From CAWBLP01 sp963789495 (lineage in GTDB: Bacteria; Pseudomonadota; Alphaproteobacteria; Acetobacterales; Acetobacteraceae), in NCBI GenBank assembly GCA_963789495.1, contig CAWBLP010000005.1, forward strand, positions 62,001 to 126,000: DNA of 64,000 bases, written 5' to 3'. The position numbers were made by a program, and so were the translations under genes. Of the stretch, positions 16,873-27,796 are shown piece after piece; the first letter of the stretch is position 1; each line of letters starts with the position of its first letter. The notes under the pieces are model-generated. The model worked only from the letters and a program-made list of their open reading frames with translations, was not told where the DNA came from and ran no database searches.

Positions 16873-18175
16873 ATGAATGACATGTCACGTCGCGTCGTGC
16901 CGCCGGTGATTGCGGGACCCGACGAACCCGAGCGTCCGCGCCATTACCGGACCGGACCGTTCGGCGTGCTCGACATCGGCACCACCAAGATTGCCTGCGT
17001 GATCGGCCGCACCGAATCGGACGGTACGCTGCGTGTGCTTGGCTTCGGCTGGCAAAAGGGCCGCGGCGTGCGGGGCGGCAGCATCGTCGATCTGGAAGAA
17101 GCGGAACGGGCGATCCGCACCTGTGTCGGCCAGGCCGAGGACATGGCGGATACGCGGTTGCGATCGGTGACCGTGAATCTGAGCTGCGGACAGCCGGAAT
17201 CGCGATTGTTCAATGTGCAATGGCCGGTGGATGGACGGGCGGTGGATGAAGCCGACGTTCGGCGTGTCATCAATGAAGGCCGCGCACGCGCAGCCGCCGA
17301 GGGGCGGGAGTCGATCCATGCGCTGCCGCTGAGTTTCGCGGTGGACGAAACCGATCGTGTCCTCGACCCGCGCGGCCTGTTCTGCACCACGCTCGGCGCG
17401 CGGCTGCACGTGATCGATGCCGCCTCCAGCGCGTTGCGATCCCTTGGTGCCTGCATCGCACGCTGCGACCTGGAGATCGGCGAACTCGTTTCGGCACCGA
17501 TGGCCGCCGGCATGTCGACGCTGGTGGCCGACGAGCGCGAGCTGGGTTGCACCGTCATCGACATGGGCGGCGGCACCACCGGCATGGCGGTTTTCGCCGA
17601 GGGACAGTTGTTGCACACCGCCCAACTGCCGATCGGCGGCTTGCACGTGACAAAGGACCTGGCCACCGGCCTTTCCACCTCGATCAATCACGCGGAGCGG
17701 CTGAAGACGCTGTACGGCAACGTGCAGGCGTGTGCCGACGACGAACGGGAGCTGCTGCCGGTACCGCTGGTGGGCGAGGAGGAACACCAGATCGCCAAGG
17801 TGCCACGCAGCATGGTGGTGAACATCATCCGTCCGCGGCTGGAAGAGACGTTCGAATACGTCAAGGACCGGTTGGATAGTTCCGGATTGAACCGCGCCGC
17901 GGGCAATCGAGTCGGTACTGACCGGCGGTGCATGCCAATTGGCGGGATTGCGCGAAATGGCAGCCCGCATGCTGGGCCGCCAGGTGCGCCTTGGCCGTCC
18001 CCATGCCGTGCGCGGCCTGCCGGATTCGGCGTCGGGTCCGGCCTTTGCCACCGCAACCGGGTTGCTGCATTGGGCCGCCGGCGAAGGCCGCACCATGCAC
18101 GATCTGGATCTCGAGGAAGAGCGGCCAGCAGGGTTGCTGCGCCGCGTGGTGAATTTTTTGAAGGATCGCGTGTGA
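16873..18175 (+). CDS. ftsA: Cell division protein FtsA (one +1 frameshift near 17914)
   Basis: FtsA is the actin-like protein that tethers FtsZ to the membrane. The first ~345 residues are intact: FGVLDIGTTKIACVIG (phosphate 1 loop), the SHS2 region, and IDMGGGTTGMAVF (phosphate 2 loop). After NRAAGNR near 17910 the frame breaks. The FtsA sequence resumes in the next frame as VLTGGACQLAGLREMA and ends with an amphipathic, Arg/Lys-containing membrane-targeting tail, VVNFLKDRV, stopping at 18175. Removing one G of the GG at 17914-17915 restores one frame of 433 residues. Total length 1303 = 3n+1 agrees with a single insertion. It is followed by ftsZ after 73 bp. Confidence 0.9.
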
Positions 18176-18248
18176 TGCGGATGGCGAATCACGTGCACTG
18201 GCGTAAGCAGACTCTCAACCCACCGGCCCAAAACGGGGAGGCCTTCTG

Positions 18249-19811
18249 ATGACCCTGAACCTGACAATCCCACAGCAGGTCCACCAAGACTTCACGCCCC
18301 GCATCACCGTGATCGGTGTCGGAGGTGGTGGCACCAATGCGGTGGACAACATGATCTCCGCCAATCTGCAGGGCGTGGAGTTCGTTGTTGCCAACACGGA
18401 CGCGCAGCAGTTGATGCACAGCCGAGCGGATCGGCGGATTCAGCTGGGACCGCATATCACGCAGGGGCTGGGAGCCGGCGCAAAACCGGAAATCGGCAAG
18501 GCCGCAGCCGAGGAGGCGGCCGACGAACTGTACCGTCATCTCGACGGTGCGCACATGGTGTTCATCACCGCCGGCATGGGCGGTGGCACCGGCACCGGAG
18601 CGGCGCCGGTCATCGCGCGCATGGCGCGGGAGCGGAACATCCTGACCGTCGGCGTGGTGACCAAGCCGTTCTCCTTCGAGGGTTCGCGTCGCGCTCGCGC
18701 GGCCGATCAGGGCATCGAGGAACTGCAGCAATACGTCGACACGCTGATCGTGATCCCGAACCAAAACCTGTTCCGAATGGCCAATGAACGCACTACCTGG
18801 AAGGATGCGTTCAAGATGGCCGACCAGGTTCTGTACATGGGCGTGCGTGGTGTCACCGACCTGATGATGGCACCTGGTCTGGTGAACCTGGACTTTGCCG
18901 ACATCCGCACCGTGATGGCGGAGATGGGCAAGGCGATGATGGGCACCGGCGAGGCGGAGGGCGAGAACCGCTCCATTCGCGCGGCGGAAGCCGCGATCAG
19001 CAACCCGCTGCTGGAGGACACCTCCATGGCGGGCGCCCGTGGTCTGTTGATCAACATCACCGGTGGCGATGATCTGACCCTGTTCGAGGTCGACCAGGCG
19101 GCCAACCGCATCCGCGAGGAAGTGGATGACGAGGCGAACATCATCTTCGGTTCGGCGATCGACGAGACCCTGTCCGGGCGGATCCGCGTATCTGTAGTGG
19201 CGACCGGCATCGACACACCGAAGGCGGATGCACAACGGCCGCGGCTGGTGGCGGTCGGCGGTGGCGGCGTCATGCCGGCGCCGCAACCGATCCCGATGCC
19301 CGGCGCACAGCCGGCAATGGCGATGCAGTCAGCCTCCCCTGCAGCCCAGGGACCGGTGATGATGGCGCAGCCGCTGCGGCAGGCATCCGCACAGTCTCAG
19401 CCGGACTCGGGGCTGGCGATGATGTCGGTCATGGAGTCGGCACAGCCGGCATCCGCCAGCATGCTGCCTGGTCAGTCTCAACCGTCGCATCTCGCTGCCG
19501 TGCGTTCGGCACCACAGGCCCAGGGCGCACCCCGCGGTTTGTTTGCCGAGGCACCGCGTCCGACAGCAGCGCCGCCGGCGTCGGCTGTCATGCCGAATGC
19601 GGGTGAGCCGGCCCGTCCCAGCCTGTTTAGTACGGTGACCGGCGCATTCCGCCGGCGGGCGGGCGGGCCAGCGGCGGACGCAACGGCGCCCCGACAGGAG
19701 CCGGCGATGACCGAGGCGCGCCCCGAGCCGCCACGGGCTTCGGTGCGGCTTGCTGCGACCGATGATGCGGCGTTGGACATCCCGGCCTTCCTGCGTCGCC
19801 AGTCTTCGTGA
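18249..19811 (+). CDS. ftsZ: Cell division GTPase FtsZ
   Basis: FtsZ polymerises into the Z-ring. The GTPase core carries VIGVGGGGTNAVDNM (residues 21-35), NTDAQQL, and the tubulin signature GGGTGTG at 111-117, followed by the T7 loop NLDFADIRTVM. The core ends near residue 320. A long Gln/Pro/Ala/Met-rich linker of about 180 residues follows, then the conserved C-terminal peptide DIPAFLRRQ that binds FtsA. Length is 520 residues, at the long end as is usual for alphaproteobacteria. The start has GGGGAGG about 8 bp upstream (18235-18241). Confidence 0.97.
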   Translation: MTLNLTIPQQVHQDFTPRITVIGVGGGGTNAVDNMISANLQGVEFVVANTDAQQLMHSRADRRIQLGPHITQGLGAGAKPEIGKAAAEEAADELYRHLDGAHMVFITAGMGGGTGTGAAPVIARMARERNILTVGVVTKPFSFEGSRRARAADQGIEELQQYVDTLIVIPNQNLFRMANERTTWKDAFKMADQVLYMGVRGVTDLMMAPGLVNLDFADIRTVMAEMGKAMMGTGEAEGENRSIRAAEAAISNPLLEDTSMAGARGLLINITGGDDLTLFEVDQAANRIREEVDDEANIIFGSAIDETLSGRIRVSVVATGIDTPKADAQRPRLVAVGGGGVMPAPQPIPMPGAQPAMAMQSASPAAQGPVMMAQPLRQASAQSQPDSGLAMMSVMESAQPASASMLPGQSQPSHLAAVRSAPQAQGAPRGLFAEAPRPTAAPPASAVMPNAGEPARPSLFSTVTGAFRRRAGGPAADATAPRQEPAMTEARPEPPRASVRLAATDDAALDIPAFLRRQSS

Positions 19812-19973
19812 TTTGCAGTGCAGCGAAACTTGTAAAATCAATGGGCTGCAAGGAAACATTCGGCAACAAAGCTTAGACTCGCCATGGCCTGGCCCAGTGC
19901 CTAGTTTCACATACGACGCGGAGGTTTCCATCACCGCGCCGTTGTGAAACGAGGCGAGGGGCACACGTCGCAG

Positions 19974-20888
19974 ATGATGCCGATCCGGGACAGTTTGGAG
20001 TGCCGCCAGCACAGCCTGAAGAGCGCCATCGGCTGCGTCGGCACGGGTCTGCATTCCGGCCGGCGAGTCAGCTTGACGCTGAATCCGGCGGAACCCAATC
20101 ACGGCATTGTTTTCCGTCGCACCGACCTGGGGCGTGACATCTCGGCTCGTTTTGATCGGGTGGTGGACACCCGGCTGTCCACGGTCCTGGCGGATGAGCG
20201 ATGGGCATCGGCACGGGTTGGTACGGTCGAGCACCTGATGGCTGCGCTCGCCGGAACCGGCATCGACAACGTGCTGATCGAGCTGGACGGCCCGGAAGTT
20301 CCGATCCTGGACGGATCCGCCGCTCCGTTTGTGTTTCTTCTGGATTGTGCCGGCGTGGTTGAACAGGCAGCACCGCGCCGGGTGGTCCAGATTTTGCGTC
20401 CCGTGCGGGTCAGTGACGGCGAGGCATTCGCCGAACTGCTTCCCGCGACCGGGACGGCTCCCGGTCTGGACATGGCGTTGTCGATCGACTTCGCCGCCCG
20501 GGCGATCGGACGGCAGTCACTGTCGCTGCAACTCAACCCGGACAGCTTTCGCCGCGAACTTGCCCAGGCCCGCACGTTCGGCCTGCTGGAGGAAGTCGAG
20601 GCGTTGCAAGCGGCCGGCCTGGCGCTGGGCGGCACCTTGGACAATGCGGTCGTGGTGGACCAGGACCGCGTGTTGAACCCGGGCGGACTGCGCATGCCGG
20701 ACGAGTTTGCCCGCCACAAGCTGGTGGACGCGGTCGGCGACCTGGCCCTGTCCGGCGGCATGCTACATGGTCGGTTCGTGGCCCATCGTTCCGGCCACGC
20801 ACTGAACAATCAGCTGCTGCGTGCCTTGTTTGCCGATGCCATGAGCTGGCACGAGGCGGCGTCCGAGCCCCTGTCAGTCGCGGCCTGA
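19974..20888 (+). CDS. lpxC: UDP-3-O-acyl-N-acetylglucosamine deacetylase
   Basis: LpxC is the zinc enzyme for the first committed step of lipid A synthesis. The family pattern is present: GVGLHSGRRV-like VGTGLHSGRRV (residues 22-32), VEHLMAAL with the zinc ligand His87, DGSAAPF, the RHKLVDAVGDLAL zinc/catalytic segment and HRSGHALNNQLL near the end. I chose the ATG pair at 19974/19977 (304 residues) over a GTG at 19944. The 160-bp gap after ftsZ is long enough for its own promoter, but none was recognised with confidence. Its place after ftsZ is the classic end of the dcw cluster. Confidence 0.95.
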   Translation: MMPIRDSLECRQHSLKSAIGCVGTGLHSGRRVSLTLNPAEPNHGIVFRRTDLGRDISARFDRVVDTRLSTVLADERWASARVGTVEHLMAALAGTGIDNVLIELDGPEVPILDGSAAPFVFLLDCAGVVEQAAPRRVVQILRPVRVSDGEAFAELLPATGTAPGLDMALSIDFAARAIGRQSLSLQLNPDSFRRELAQARTFGLLEEVEALQAAGLALGGTLDNAVVVDQDRVLNPGGLRMPDEFARHKLVDAVGDLALSGGMLHGRFVAHRSGHALNNQLLRALFADAMSWHEAASEPLSVAA

Positions 20889-21077
20889 GGCGACCCGCCG
20901 GGTGACACTCGTTTGCGCCGACGCAGTGTCGGTCGCCGCGTTTGAATAGCATTCCGGGTTGCGGCAGCCGGCTGTTCCGGCCTGCGAGAGAGACCTGGCT
21001 TCAGCCGAGGCGCGATTGGCGAAGTAGTAACATCCCACGCACATGAATCGCTTGAGCTGTGTCTCAGGGAAGCGGCC

Positions 21078-21672
21078 ATGCGGTGGTTCACCAGTGCTCG
21101 AATCAGTGTTCGACTGGCGTTTGGCTTCATCCTGGTCACGGCGGATACCGGCTCCGCGGCCACTGCTATCAAGACGTCCGCGGACGGATTGTCGGTGGAA
21201 GCTGACTCGCTGGGTGATCAGGTCGGACGGTTTCTGAGCCAGGTGCGTTCCGACACCGGTTCATCGCGGCGGATCGCGTGGGATTCGTCACTCAGCGTCG
21301 GCGTCCCCGAGATCGATCGCCAGCACCAGGAGGAGCTCGAGCGGCTGAACCGGTTCTTTGGCCGGATGATGGAGGATGAAGGGCAGGCGGCTGCACGGGA
21401 CATGGCGGAAGCCTTCGACTCAGAAATGCGCAAGCATTTCGCCGAGGAAGAGCCATTGATGCAGCGGCAGGGAAATCCCGCTCTCAACGAGCATCGCAAG
21501 CGCCATCGGGAATTCCTGACGCGCCTGCAAACCACCCGCAAGGCGCTCAGCGCCGATGACCCGGCGGCCGGCAAACCTGGCGTTCGAGTTCATTGCCGAT
21601 TGGATCGGCAGCCATATTCGCGAGGCGGATCGCGCACCGGCGCAGTTCTTGCTCAACCACCGAGCAGCATAG
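21078..21672 (+). CDS. Hemerythrin-domain protein with chemoreceptor remnants (one frameshift)
   Basis: Residues 1-20 (MRWFTSARISVRLAFGFILV) look like the first transmembrane segment of a methyl-accepting chemotaxis protein. Residues about 27-60 (AIKTSADGLSVEADSLGDQVGRFL...) look like the extreme C-terminus of the same kind of receptor. The ligand-binding, HAMP and signalling domains between are absent. A bacteriohemerythrin domain follows, with the di-iron ligand pattern SVGVPEIDRQHQEEL, HFAEEE and HRKRHREFL. Near 21580 the frame breaks; in the next frame it continues as NLAFEFIADWIGSHIREAD, supplying the last His. Deleting one G at GCCGGCAAA restores it to about 197 residues. O2 or redox sensing is a family-level inference. 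Confidence 0.7.
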
Positions 21673-21704
21673 GGTAAGCGCCGAGCGGCATAGGAACCGC
21701 GAAG

Positions 21705-23577
21705 CTACTTCACCGCCGCCAGTTCCGGCATGAACCCGCCGGACTGATGGCGCCACAGCCGCGCATAAGTGCCGTTGGCAGCAAGCAGGTCGGCATGTGA
21801 TCCGGATTCCACGATACGGCCACGATCCAGCACCACCAGCCGGTCCATCCGCGCAATGGTGGACAGGCGGTGTGCGATCGCAATCACCGTGCGGCCCTGC
21901 ATCAGCGAATCGAACTGGCCCTGGATGGCCGCTTCGACCTCGGAATCCAGGGCCGAGGTCGCCTCGTCCAGCACCAGAATCGGCGCGTCCTTCAGGATCA
22001 CGCGGGCCAGCGCCACGCGCTGACGCTGGCCGCCCGACAGTTTCACCCCGCGTTCCCCGACATGTGCATCGTAGCCAGACCGGCCGTGCCAGTCCTCCAG
22101 CCCGAGGATGAAGTCATGAGCTTCGGCCCGGCGTGCGGCATCCTCGATCATCGCCTCATTCGCGTCGGGTCGGCCGTAGCGGATATTGTCGCGGATCGAA
22201 CGGTGCAGCAGCGAGGTGTCCTGTGTCACCATCGCGATCTGCGCCCGCAGGCTTTCCTGGGTGACCGTCGCGATGTCCTGCCCGTCGATCAGGATGCGTC
22301 CGCGTTCTGCTTCGAAGAAGTGCAGCAGCAGGTTCACCAGCGTCGATTTTCCGGCGCCCGACGGACCGACTAGACCTACGCGCTCGCCTGGCGCGATGGT
22401 CAGATCGATGCCGTGCAGCACGCCTGCCGGACGGTCTTCGCGCGGCCTGGCAGGACGAATGCGCCCATAGTCGAAATGCAGGTCCTCGATGCGGATTTCC
22501 CCGCGCTCCACCCGCAGCTCGGCGGCGTTTGGCGGATCGGGCATCTGTCGCGGTACGTCGATCGAGCGCATGCCGTCCTGCACCGTACCGACGTTCTCGA
22601 ACACCGCAGTGACGTTGCGTGCCACCCAGCCGGAGATGTTGGTGAGTTGCCAGGCCAATGGCATGGCGGTCGCCACCGCACCCACCGAAATCCGCCCTTC
22701 GCCCCATTGCCAGATCGCGACGCAGGCCGTGCTGACCACCAGCATTGCATTCATCAGGCTGAGCGTGACGGTATAGCCGGAAATCATTCGCGTCTGATTG
22801 CGGAATGCCGTGGTGTGGTCGTCGATCGCGTCGCGCACGAACCCGTCCTCGTCACGAGCACGGGCGAACAACTTCACGGTCAGGATGTTGGTGTAGCTGT
22901 CCACCACGCGGCCGGTGAGCTGCGATCGCATTTCCGAGACGTGGCGCGAGCGGTCGCGCAGCCGCGGCACGAACCAGCTCAGCATGCCGGCGTAGCAGGC
23001 GAACCATAGCGCCATGGGCGCAGCGAGCCGCCAGTCGGTGGAGGCAAGCATCACCACGGCGCTGCTGCCATAGACGATGATGTACCAGGCGGCGTCGAAG
23101 GTCATCACCAGGCTTTCACGCAGCGCCGGCCCGGTCTGCATGACCCGGTTGGCAATGCGTCCGGCGAAGTCGTTCTGGAAGAACGTCCAGCTTTGCCGCA
23201 CCACGTGCCAGTGGTTCTGCCAGCGGACCATGTTGGACAGGCCCGGATTGACGATCTGGTTCACCAGGACGACGTAGCCGAGGAACACGCCAGGCCGCGC
23301 CACCAGCAGCACGCCGGCCATGAAGGCGAGCTGAGGCCAGGCGTCGTGCAGCAAGGTCTCCGGGCGGTGCGTGGAGACCAGCGTCACGACCCGGCCGATG
23401 AAGGCCGGGATGGCCGAGTTCGAGCAATGCGATCAGGCCGCCCCCGAGGAACAGCGCCGCAGCCAGCCAGCGCTGCTGGCGCACGAAATGCCAATAGAAC
23501 TGGAGCAGGCCCGCATGAGGTGGCGGGTCCGGATAGCGGGCGGTCGGGTCGAGCAGGGCTTCAAAGCGACGCAGCAT
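21705..23577 (-). CDS. ABC exporter, fused permease-ATPase (one frameshift near 23415)
   Basis: This is a half-size ABC exporter of the MsbA/HlyB-like type. The translated 560-residue main frame holds most of the six-helix membrane domain and an ATPase domain with Walker A GPSGAGKST, Q-loop VTQDTSLLHRSIRDNI, signature LSGGQRQRVALARV, Walker B ILVLDEATSALD and the H-loop IAIAHRLSTI. The N-terminus lies in another frame starting at ATG 23577 (MLRRFEALLDPTARYP) through LIALLEL. Deleting one C (complement G at about 23415) joins them as LELAIPAFIGRVV, giving about 623 residues. The substrate is unknown. A PAAR gene lies 84 bp upstream on the same strand. Confidence 0.85.
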
Positions 23578-23661
23578 GGTCGCACCGGTGGACCCGGGCG
23601 GGGTGGTCCGTCAATCACGGTCGTGACGTGGCCGCCATGCAGCAGCAGCCGAGGTGGATGG

Positions 23662-23949
23662 TCAGACCAGGACGGTGGCTGCGGTGCCCATCACGACACC
23701 GCCATGCGCAGTGTTGGAGCCCAGATGGGCCGCCGGCTGACCCATGGCCAGCACGGTGAAATTTCCCACCACGATCACGTCGGGCGGGCCGACACAGGTG
23801 CACATGTCGCCGACCCGCGCGATCGGTCGGCCCATGGCGAGCACGGTGAGGCCAGCCGGCGGCAGTACCGGCCCGCCCACATGTGGCACGATCCCGGTAA
23901 CCATCGGGCAGACATGCATATCACCGACGCAGGCGGCTGGTGTTCCCAT
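23662..23949 (-). CDS. PAAR-domain protein (orphan)
   Basis: PAAR proteins form the sharp tip on VgrG spikes of type VI secretion and related contractile systems. This 95-residue protein shows the two-repeat PAAR pattern: AACVGDMHVCPMVTG, PHVGGPVLPPAGLTVL, ARVGDMCTCVGPPDVI and GNFTVLAMGQPAAHLG, ending with TAHGGVVMGTAATVLV. The Gly/Pro-rich beta repeats and His/Cys positions suit a metal-binding cone. No VgrG, Hcp or effector domain is nearby. Starts at 23961 (MLRG) or a TTG at 23967 are possible. It lies between a repeat element and an ABC exporter. Confidence 0.85.
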   Translation of the reverse strand: MGTPAACVGDMHVCPMVTGIVPHVGGPVLPPAGLTVLAMGRPIARVGDMCTCVGPPDVIVVGNFTVLAMGQPAAHLGSNTAHGGVVMGTAATVLV

Positions 23950-24000
23950 GCCGCGCAGCATCACCAATCAGAAGGCTGGTTGCAAGGGCAATCTCATGGA

Positions 24001-24232
24001 GTGGGACACACGCAAGCGTCGGATGCGTTGTCCCCGGCCCCCCATCAAGGGCCGCTGCCCCTTGAATCCCCGCCAAGGGCCCGCCCTTGGGACCGATCCA
24101 CTTTGGGGTGGCAAGGCGGTTCTTCCCCGATGATCCCATGGTCCGAGGCGCTTGCGCGCCCTCGCCACCCAAAATGGAATTGATTGCAAAGGCGAGCCTT
24201 TGCTGGGAGATCCAGCAGGCAACGTCTCCTGG
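24001..24232 (-). repeat. Hairpin-rich dispersed repeat, copy A
   Basis: The segment between the smc stop and the PAAR gene is related, in opposite orientation, to 32477-32734. The outer parts match best: 24001-24090 pairs with about 32650-32734 at roughly 80 percent identity by eye, and 24186-24232 pairs with 32477-32525. It is built of short perfect hairpins: GCAAAGGCGAGCCTTTGC at 24186-24203, CCAAGGGCCCGCCCTTGG at 24073-24090, and CAAGGGCCGCTGCCCCTTG near 24046. No reading frame or transposase is present. REP/BIME-like or MITE-like non-coding elements are the nearest known analogues. Confidence 0.75.
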
Positions 24233-24260
24233 TAGGGTCCGGGATAAAGCCCCGATGCCG

Positions 24261-27200
24261 CTACTCCGCGGCCATGCGCGGCTGATCCACCATCTCCGTC
24301 GCCCGCTCCAGGTCCACCGACAGCAGCCGCGACACGCCGCGCTCCTGCATCGTCACGCCCATACAGCCGGTCCATCCGCGCCATGGTCAGCGGGTGGTGG
24401 GTCACCACCAGGAAGCGGGTCTGCGGTCTCCCGCACCATGTCCTCCAGCAGCGTGCAGAACCGGTCCACGTTGGCGTCGTCCAGCGGCGCGTCGACCTCG
24501 TCCAGCACGCAGATCGGCGCCGGATTGCAGCGGAACACCGCGAAGATCAGCGACAGCGCGGTCAGCGCCTGCTCGCCGCCCGACAGCAGCGACAGCGTGG
24601 CCAGCTTCTTGCCCGGCGGCTGGGCGTAGATTTCCAGCCCGGCCTCCAGCGGGTCGTCGGAACCGACCAGCGCCAGATGCGCGCGCGCCGCCGCCGAACA
24701 TGCGGGTGAACAGCGCCTGGAAATTGCCGATCCACTTCCTGGAACACGGCGTTCAGCCGCTCGCGGCCCTCGCGGTTCAGGTGGCCGATCGAGCCGCGCA
24801 GCTTGGCGATCGCGGTGGTCAGTTCCTCGCGTTCCGCGGTCGATCGTGGCGATCTGCTGCTCGACTTCGCTCGGCCTCGACCTCGGCGCGCAGGTTCACC
24901 GGGCCCATCTCCTCGCGCTCCTTCACCAGGCGCTCGTGGCGGCGGCGGGCCTTGTCCTCGATCTTCGGCGGACAGTTCAGCCGGCGGGTCGGGCAGGGCG
25001 GCGTCGGCGCCAAGCCGATCCAGGATGCGTTCGGCGACAGTGCCCCAGGCGTGGTCGGCCTGCTGCGGCATTGGCCTCGGCGCGCACCGCCTGCTCGCGC
25101 GCGAGCAGCCAGCGCGGCTTCGGCCGCACGCGCGGCGCGGTCCGCTTCGCCGAGCGTCTGGGTCGCATCGCGCCAGTTCCTGCGCGGCGCGCCGGTGGGC
25201 GGCTTCGGCGGCCTGCAGGCGTCCAGCGCCTCCGCCCGGCGTGCGGCGATCTCGGCCGGGCGCGCCTGCCAGCGCCGGCGTGCTTCGGCCTGCGCCGCAT
25301 CGCGCCGCGCCGCTCAGGTCGGTCGACCCGGCACGGCCGCATCCTTGGCACGCGGCCTGCCAGTCGGCCCGTTCGCGCGGCGATGCGCTGTCGCGCCGGG
25401 CCGTCGCGGGCGGCGTGCTCGCGCGCCAGCGTGTCGCGTTCGGTGCGCGCGGCGGTTTCGCGGGAGCGCGCGGCGGTCAGCGCGGCCCGGGCCTGCTCCA
25501 CCGCCGCCGCGCAGCGCAGCTCAGGTCGGGCAGGGCGGCCTGCGCGTCGCCGCGCGCGGGCCAGGGCGGCGTCGGCCTCCTGCCGCTTTCGCCGTGATGG
25601 TGCTCGATCTGCTGGTCCAATGCGGCAAGCCGCGCGGCGGCGGTCGCGGCCTGCTGCGCGCAGCGCGGGCCAGCGCCGCGCGCGCGCGCTCCAGCCGCTG
25701 CTCGATGTCACGCCGCGCGCGACCGGGCTGCGCTGTTCCTCGGCCGTGGCAGTCTGCGCAGCGGCTTCGGCTTGCTGGCGCGCTGCCAGTCGCCGCCTGT
25801 GCGGCCTGCTCCGCCGCTGCCAGCTCGGATTGAAGCTTCGCCAGCCGGTTGCGCTGCTGCAGTCGAACCGCGGCCGCGGTCGGCGTGCCGGCCCGAATGG
25901 TATAGCCATCCCAGCGCCAGATCGCGCCTTCGCGGGAGACCAGAACCTGGCCGGGTGCCAGATCGGACTGTCGTGAATCGCCGGTTTCGCCCCGTCATCG
26001 ACCAGGCCGATCTGCGACAGGGCACGTGCCAGTGCCGGCGGGCCTTGAACCAGGCTCGACAAGCGGTGTCGCGCCGGCCGGCAGTGCCGGGACCGGGTCG
26101 AACGGCGGCAGCTCGCGCCAATGCCGCGCGGCGTCGGGGTTCAGCGCGGAGGTCAGTTCCTCGCCCAGCACCGCGCCCAGCGCCGTTTCCAGTCCGGCGG
26201 GCACAGTCAGCGCATCGACCATCGGCGGCCAGCGCTCGCCATCCCGCACCGCCAGCACTTCGGACAGCGCGCGTGCCTCGGCGGCCAGCCGTGGCGCGGG
26301 CGGAATTCGGCGCCGGACTGGGCTTCCCGTGCCGCGGCCAAGCGGCGGCGGCGGCGGCACGCGCCTGTTCTGCCGCATCCAGCGCCGCCCGTGCGGCGGC
26401 CAGTGCGGCTTCGGCCTGCTGCCTGCTCTTCGCCCGCCGCGGCAACCCGCGCCGGGTCGACCTGCTGGCGCGTCGATCCGGTCTGCGTTCGTCCTGCAGC
26501 CGCGCGGACTGCTCCGCCGGCACGGCGGGCACGCTGCTCAGCCTGTGGCAGCAATCTGCGTTGCCGCCTGGTGGCGGGCATTCGCCTCGGCGGCGGCTTC
26601 GGTCGCACGATGGGCTGCGGCCTCGGCCTCGCGGACCGCATCCGCCGCTTCCGCTGCCGCGGCATTCCGCCGCGTCGGCGCGCGTCTCGTGGCTGGCAGC
26701 GGCCTCGGCCAGCCGCGATCCTCGGCTCCCAGCCGATGCTTCTGCGGCTGCCGCGTCGCGGCTGAGTTGTTCGGCATGGGTCAGGTCGCGGCCGAGCTGC
26801 TCCAGCCGGCGTGTCGGCTTCGGCCAGCGCGGCGCGGGCGCGGCCCTCCTCGTCCGCGATCTGCTCCTGCGCGACCCGATGCCGTTCCAGCTGGGTGCGG
26901 GCCTCTGCCTCGGTATTGCGCAGTGCCGGCAGTTGCGCTGCGGCTTGGCGTGGCCTGCTCGCCGGCCGTGCACCGACGGCCTCGGTCGGCGGCGGAAACA
27001 GCCACCCGCGCCTCGATGCAGCGCCGCACCCGCCGCATCGCGCGCGGCCTCCGCCCGTGCGCGCAGAATGGACAGCAGCTCCGCCTCGGCGGAACGGATC
27101 GCGCCGGACAGGTTGCGATATCGGCTGGCCTGGCGCGCCTGGCGCTTCAATCCGGCTAGCTGCGACTCCAGCTGCCCCCGCAGGTCCTCGGCGCGCGCCA

Positions 27201-27779
27201 GGTTCGCCTCGGCTGCGCGCAGCTTCAGCTCCGCCTCGTGCCGGCGGGCGTGCAGACCGGTGATGCCGGCGGCTTCCTCCAGCACCATGCGGCGATCTTC
27301 CGGCCGGGCACCGACCAGCGCGCCGACGCGTCCCTGGCTGACCATGGCCGAGGCGCGTGCACCGGACGCGAGGTCGGCGAACAGCGTCTGCACGTCCCGC
27401 GCCCGCACCTCCTTGCCGTTCACCCGGTAGGTGCTGCCGCTGCCGCGCTCGATCTGCCGGCTGACCTGGAGTTCCGGACTCCTCGATGGAACGGCGGCGG
27501 CGCGACGCCGGCGGTGTCGTCCAGGAAGACGGTGACCTCGGCCAGGTGCGCGCGACGGCCGGCCGGCGGTGCCGGCGAAGATCACGTCGTCCATCTCGCC
27601 GCCGCGCATGGCCGGGCACTGTTCTCGCCCATCGCCCAGCGCAGCGCTTCCACCACGTTCGACTTGCCACAGCCGTTCGGCCCGACGATGCCGGTCAGTC
27701 CCGGCATGATCTCGACGCTGACCGGTTCAGCGAAACTCTTGAACCCGACAATGCGGAGGCGGCGGAAACTGACAGGCAA
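24261..27779 (-). pseudogene. smc: Chromosome partition protein SMC, interrupted by many frameshifts
   Basis: SMC is the condensin-type ATPase that organises and segregates the chromosome. The N-terminal head (RRLRIVGFKSFAEPV, Walker A GIVGPNGCGKSN), the MRGGEMDDVIFAGTA segment, the early coiled coil, and the C-terminal head (LLSGGEQALTAL, Walker B PICVLDEVDAPLDDANV) all appear, but in changing frames. Sites I worked through near 24358, 24425 and 24685 are each repaired by deleting one base. The overall span of 3519 nt fits a normal ~1160-residue SMC. The start is a TTG at 27779 with AAGGAG six bases upstream (27786-27791). Since the remaining protein code is well conserved, sequencing error is more likely than decay. 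Confidence 0.88.
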
Positions 27780-27796
27780 GCGGCGCTCCTTTGCGG

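Noticed and set aside
24394..25833. Long plus-strand open frame across smc
   Set aside because: It is an Arg/Ala-rich frame antisense to SMC coiled-coil code, with no motif or ribosome-binding site.
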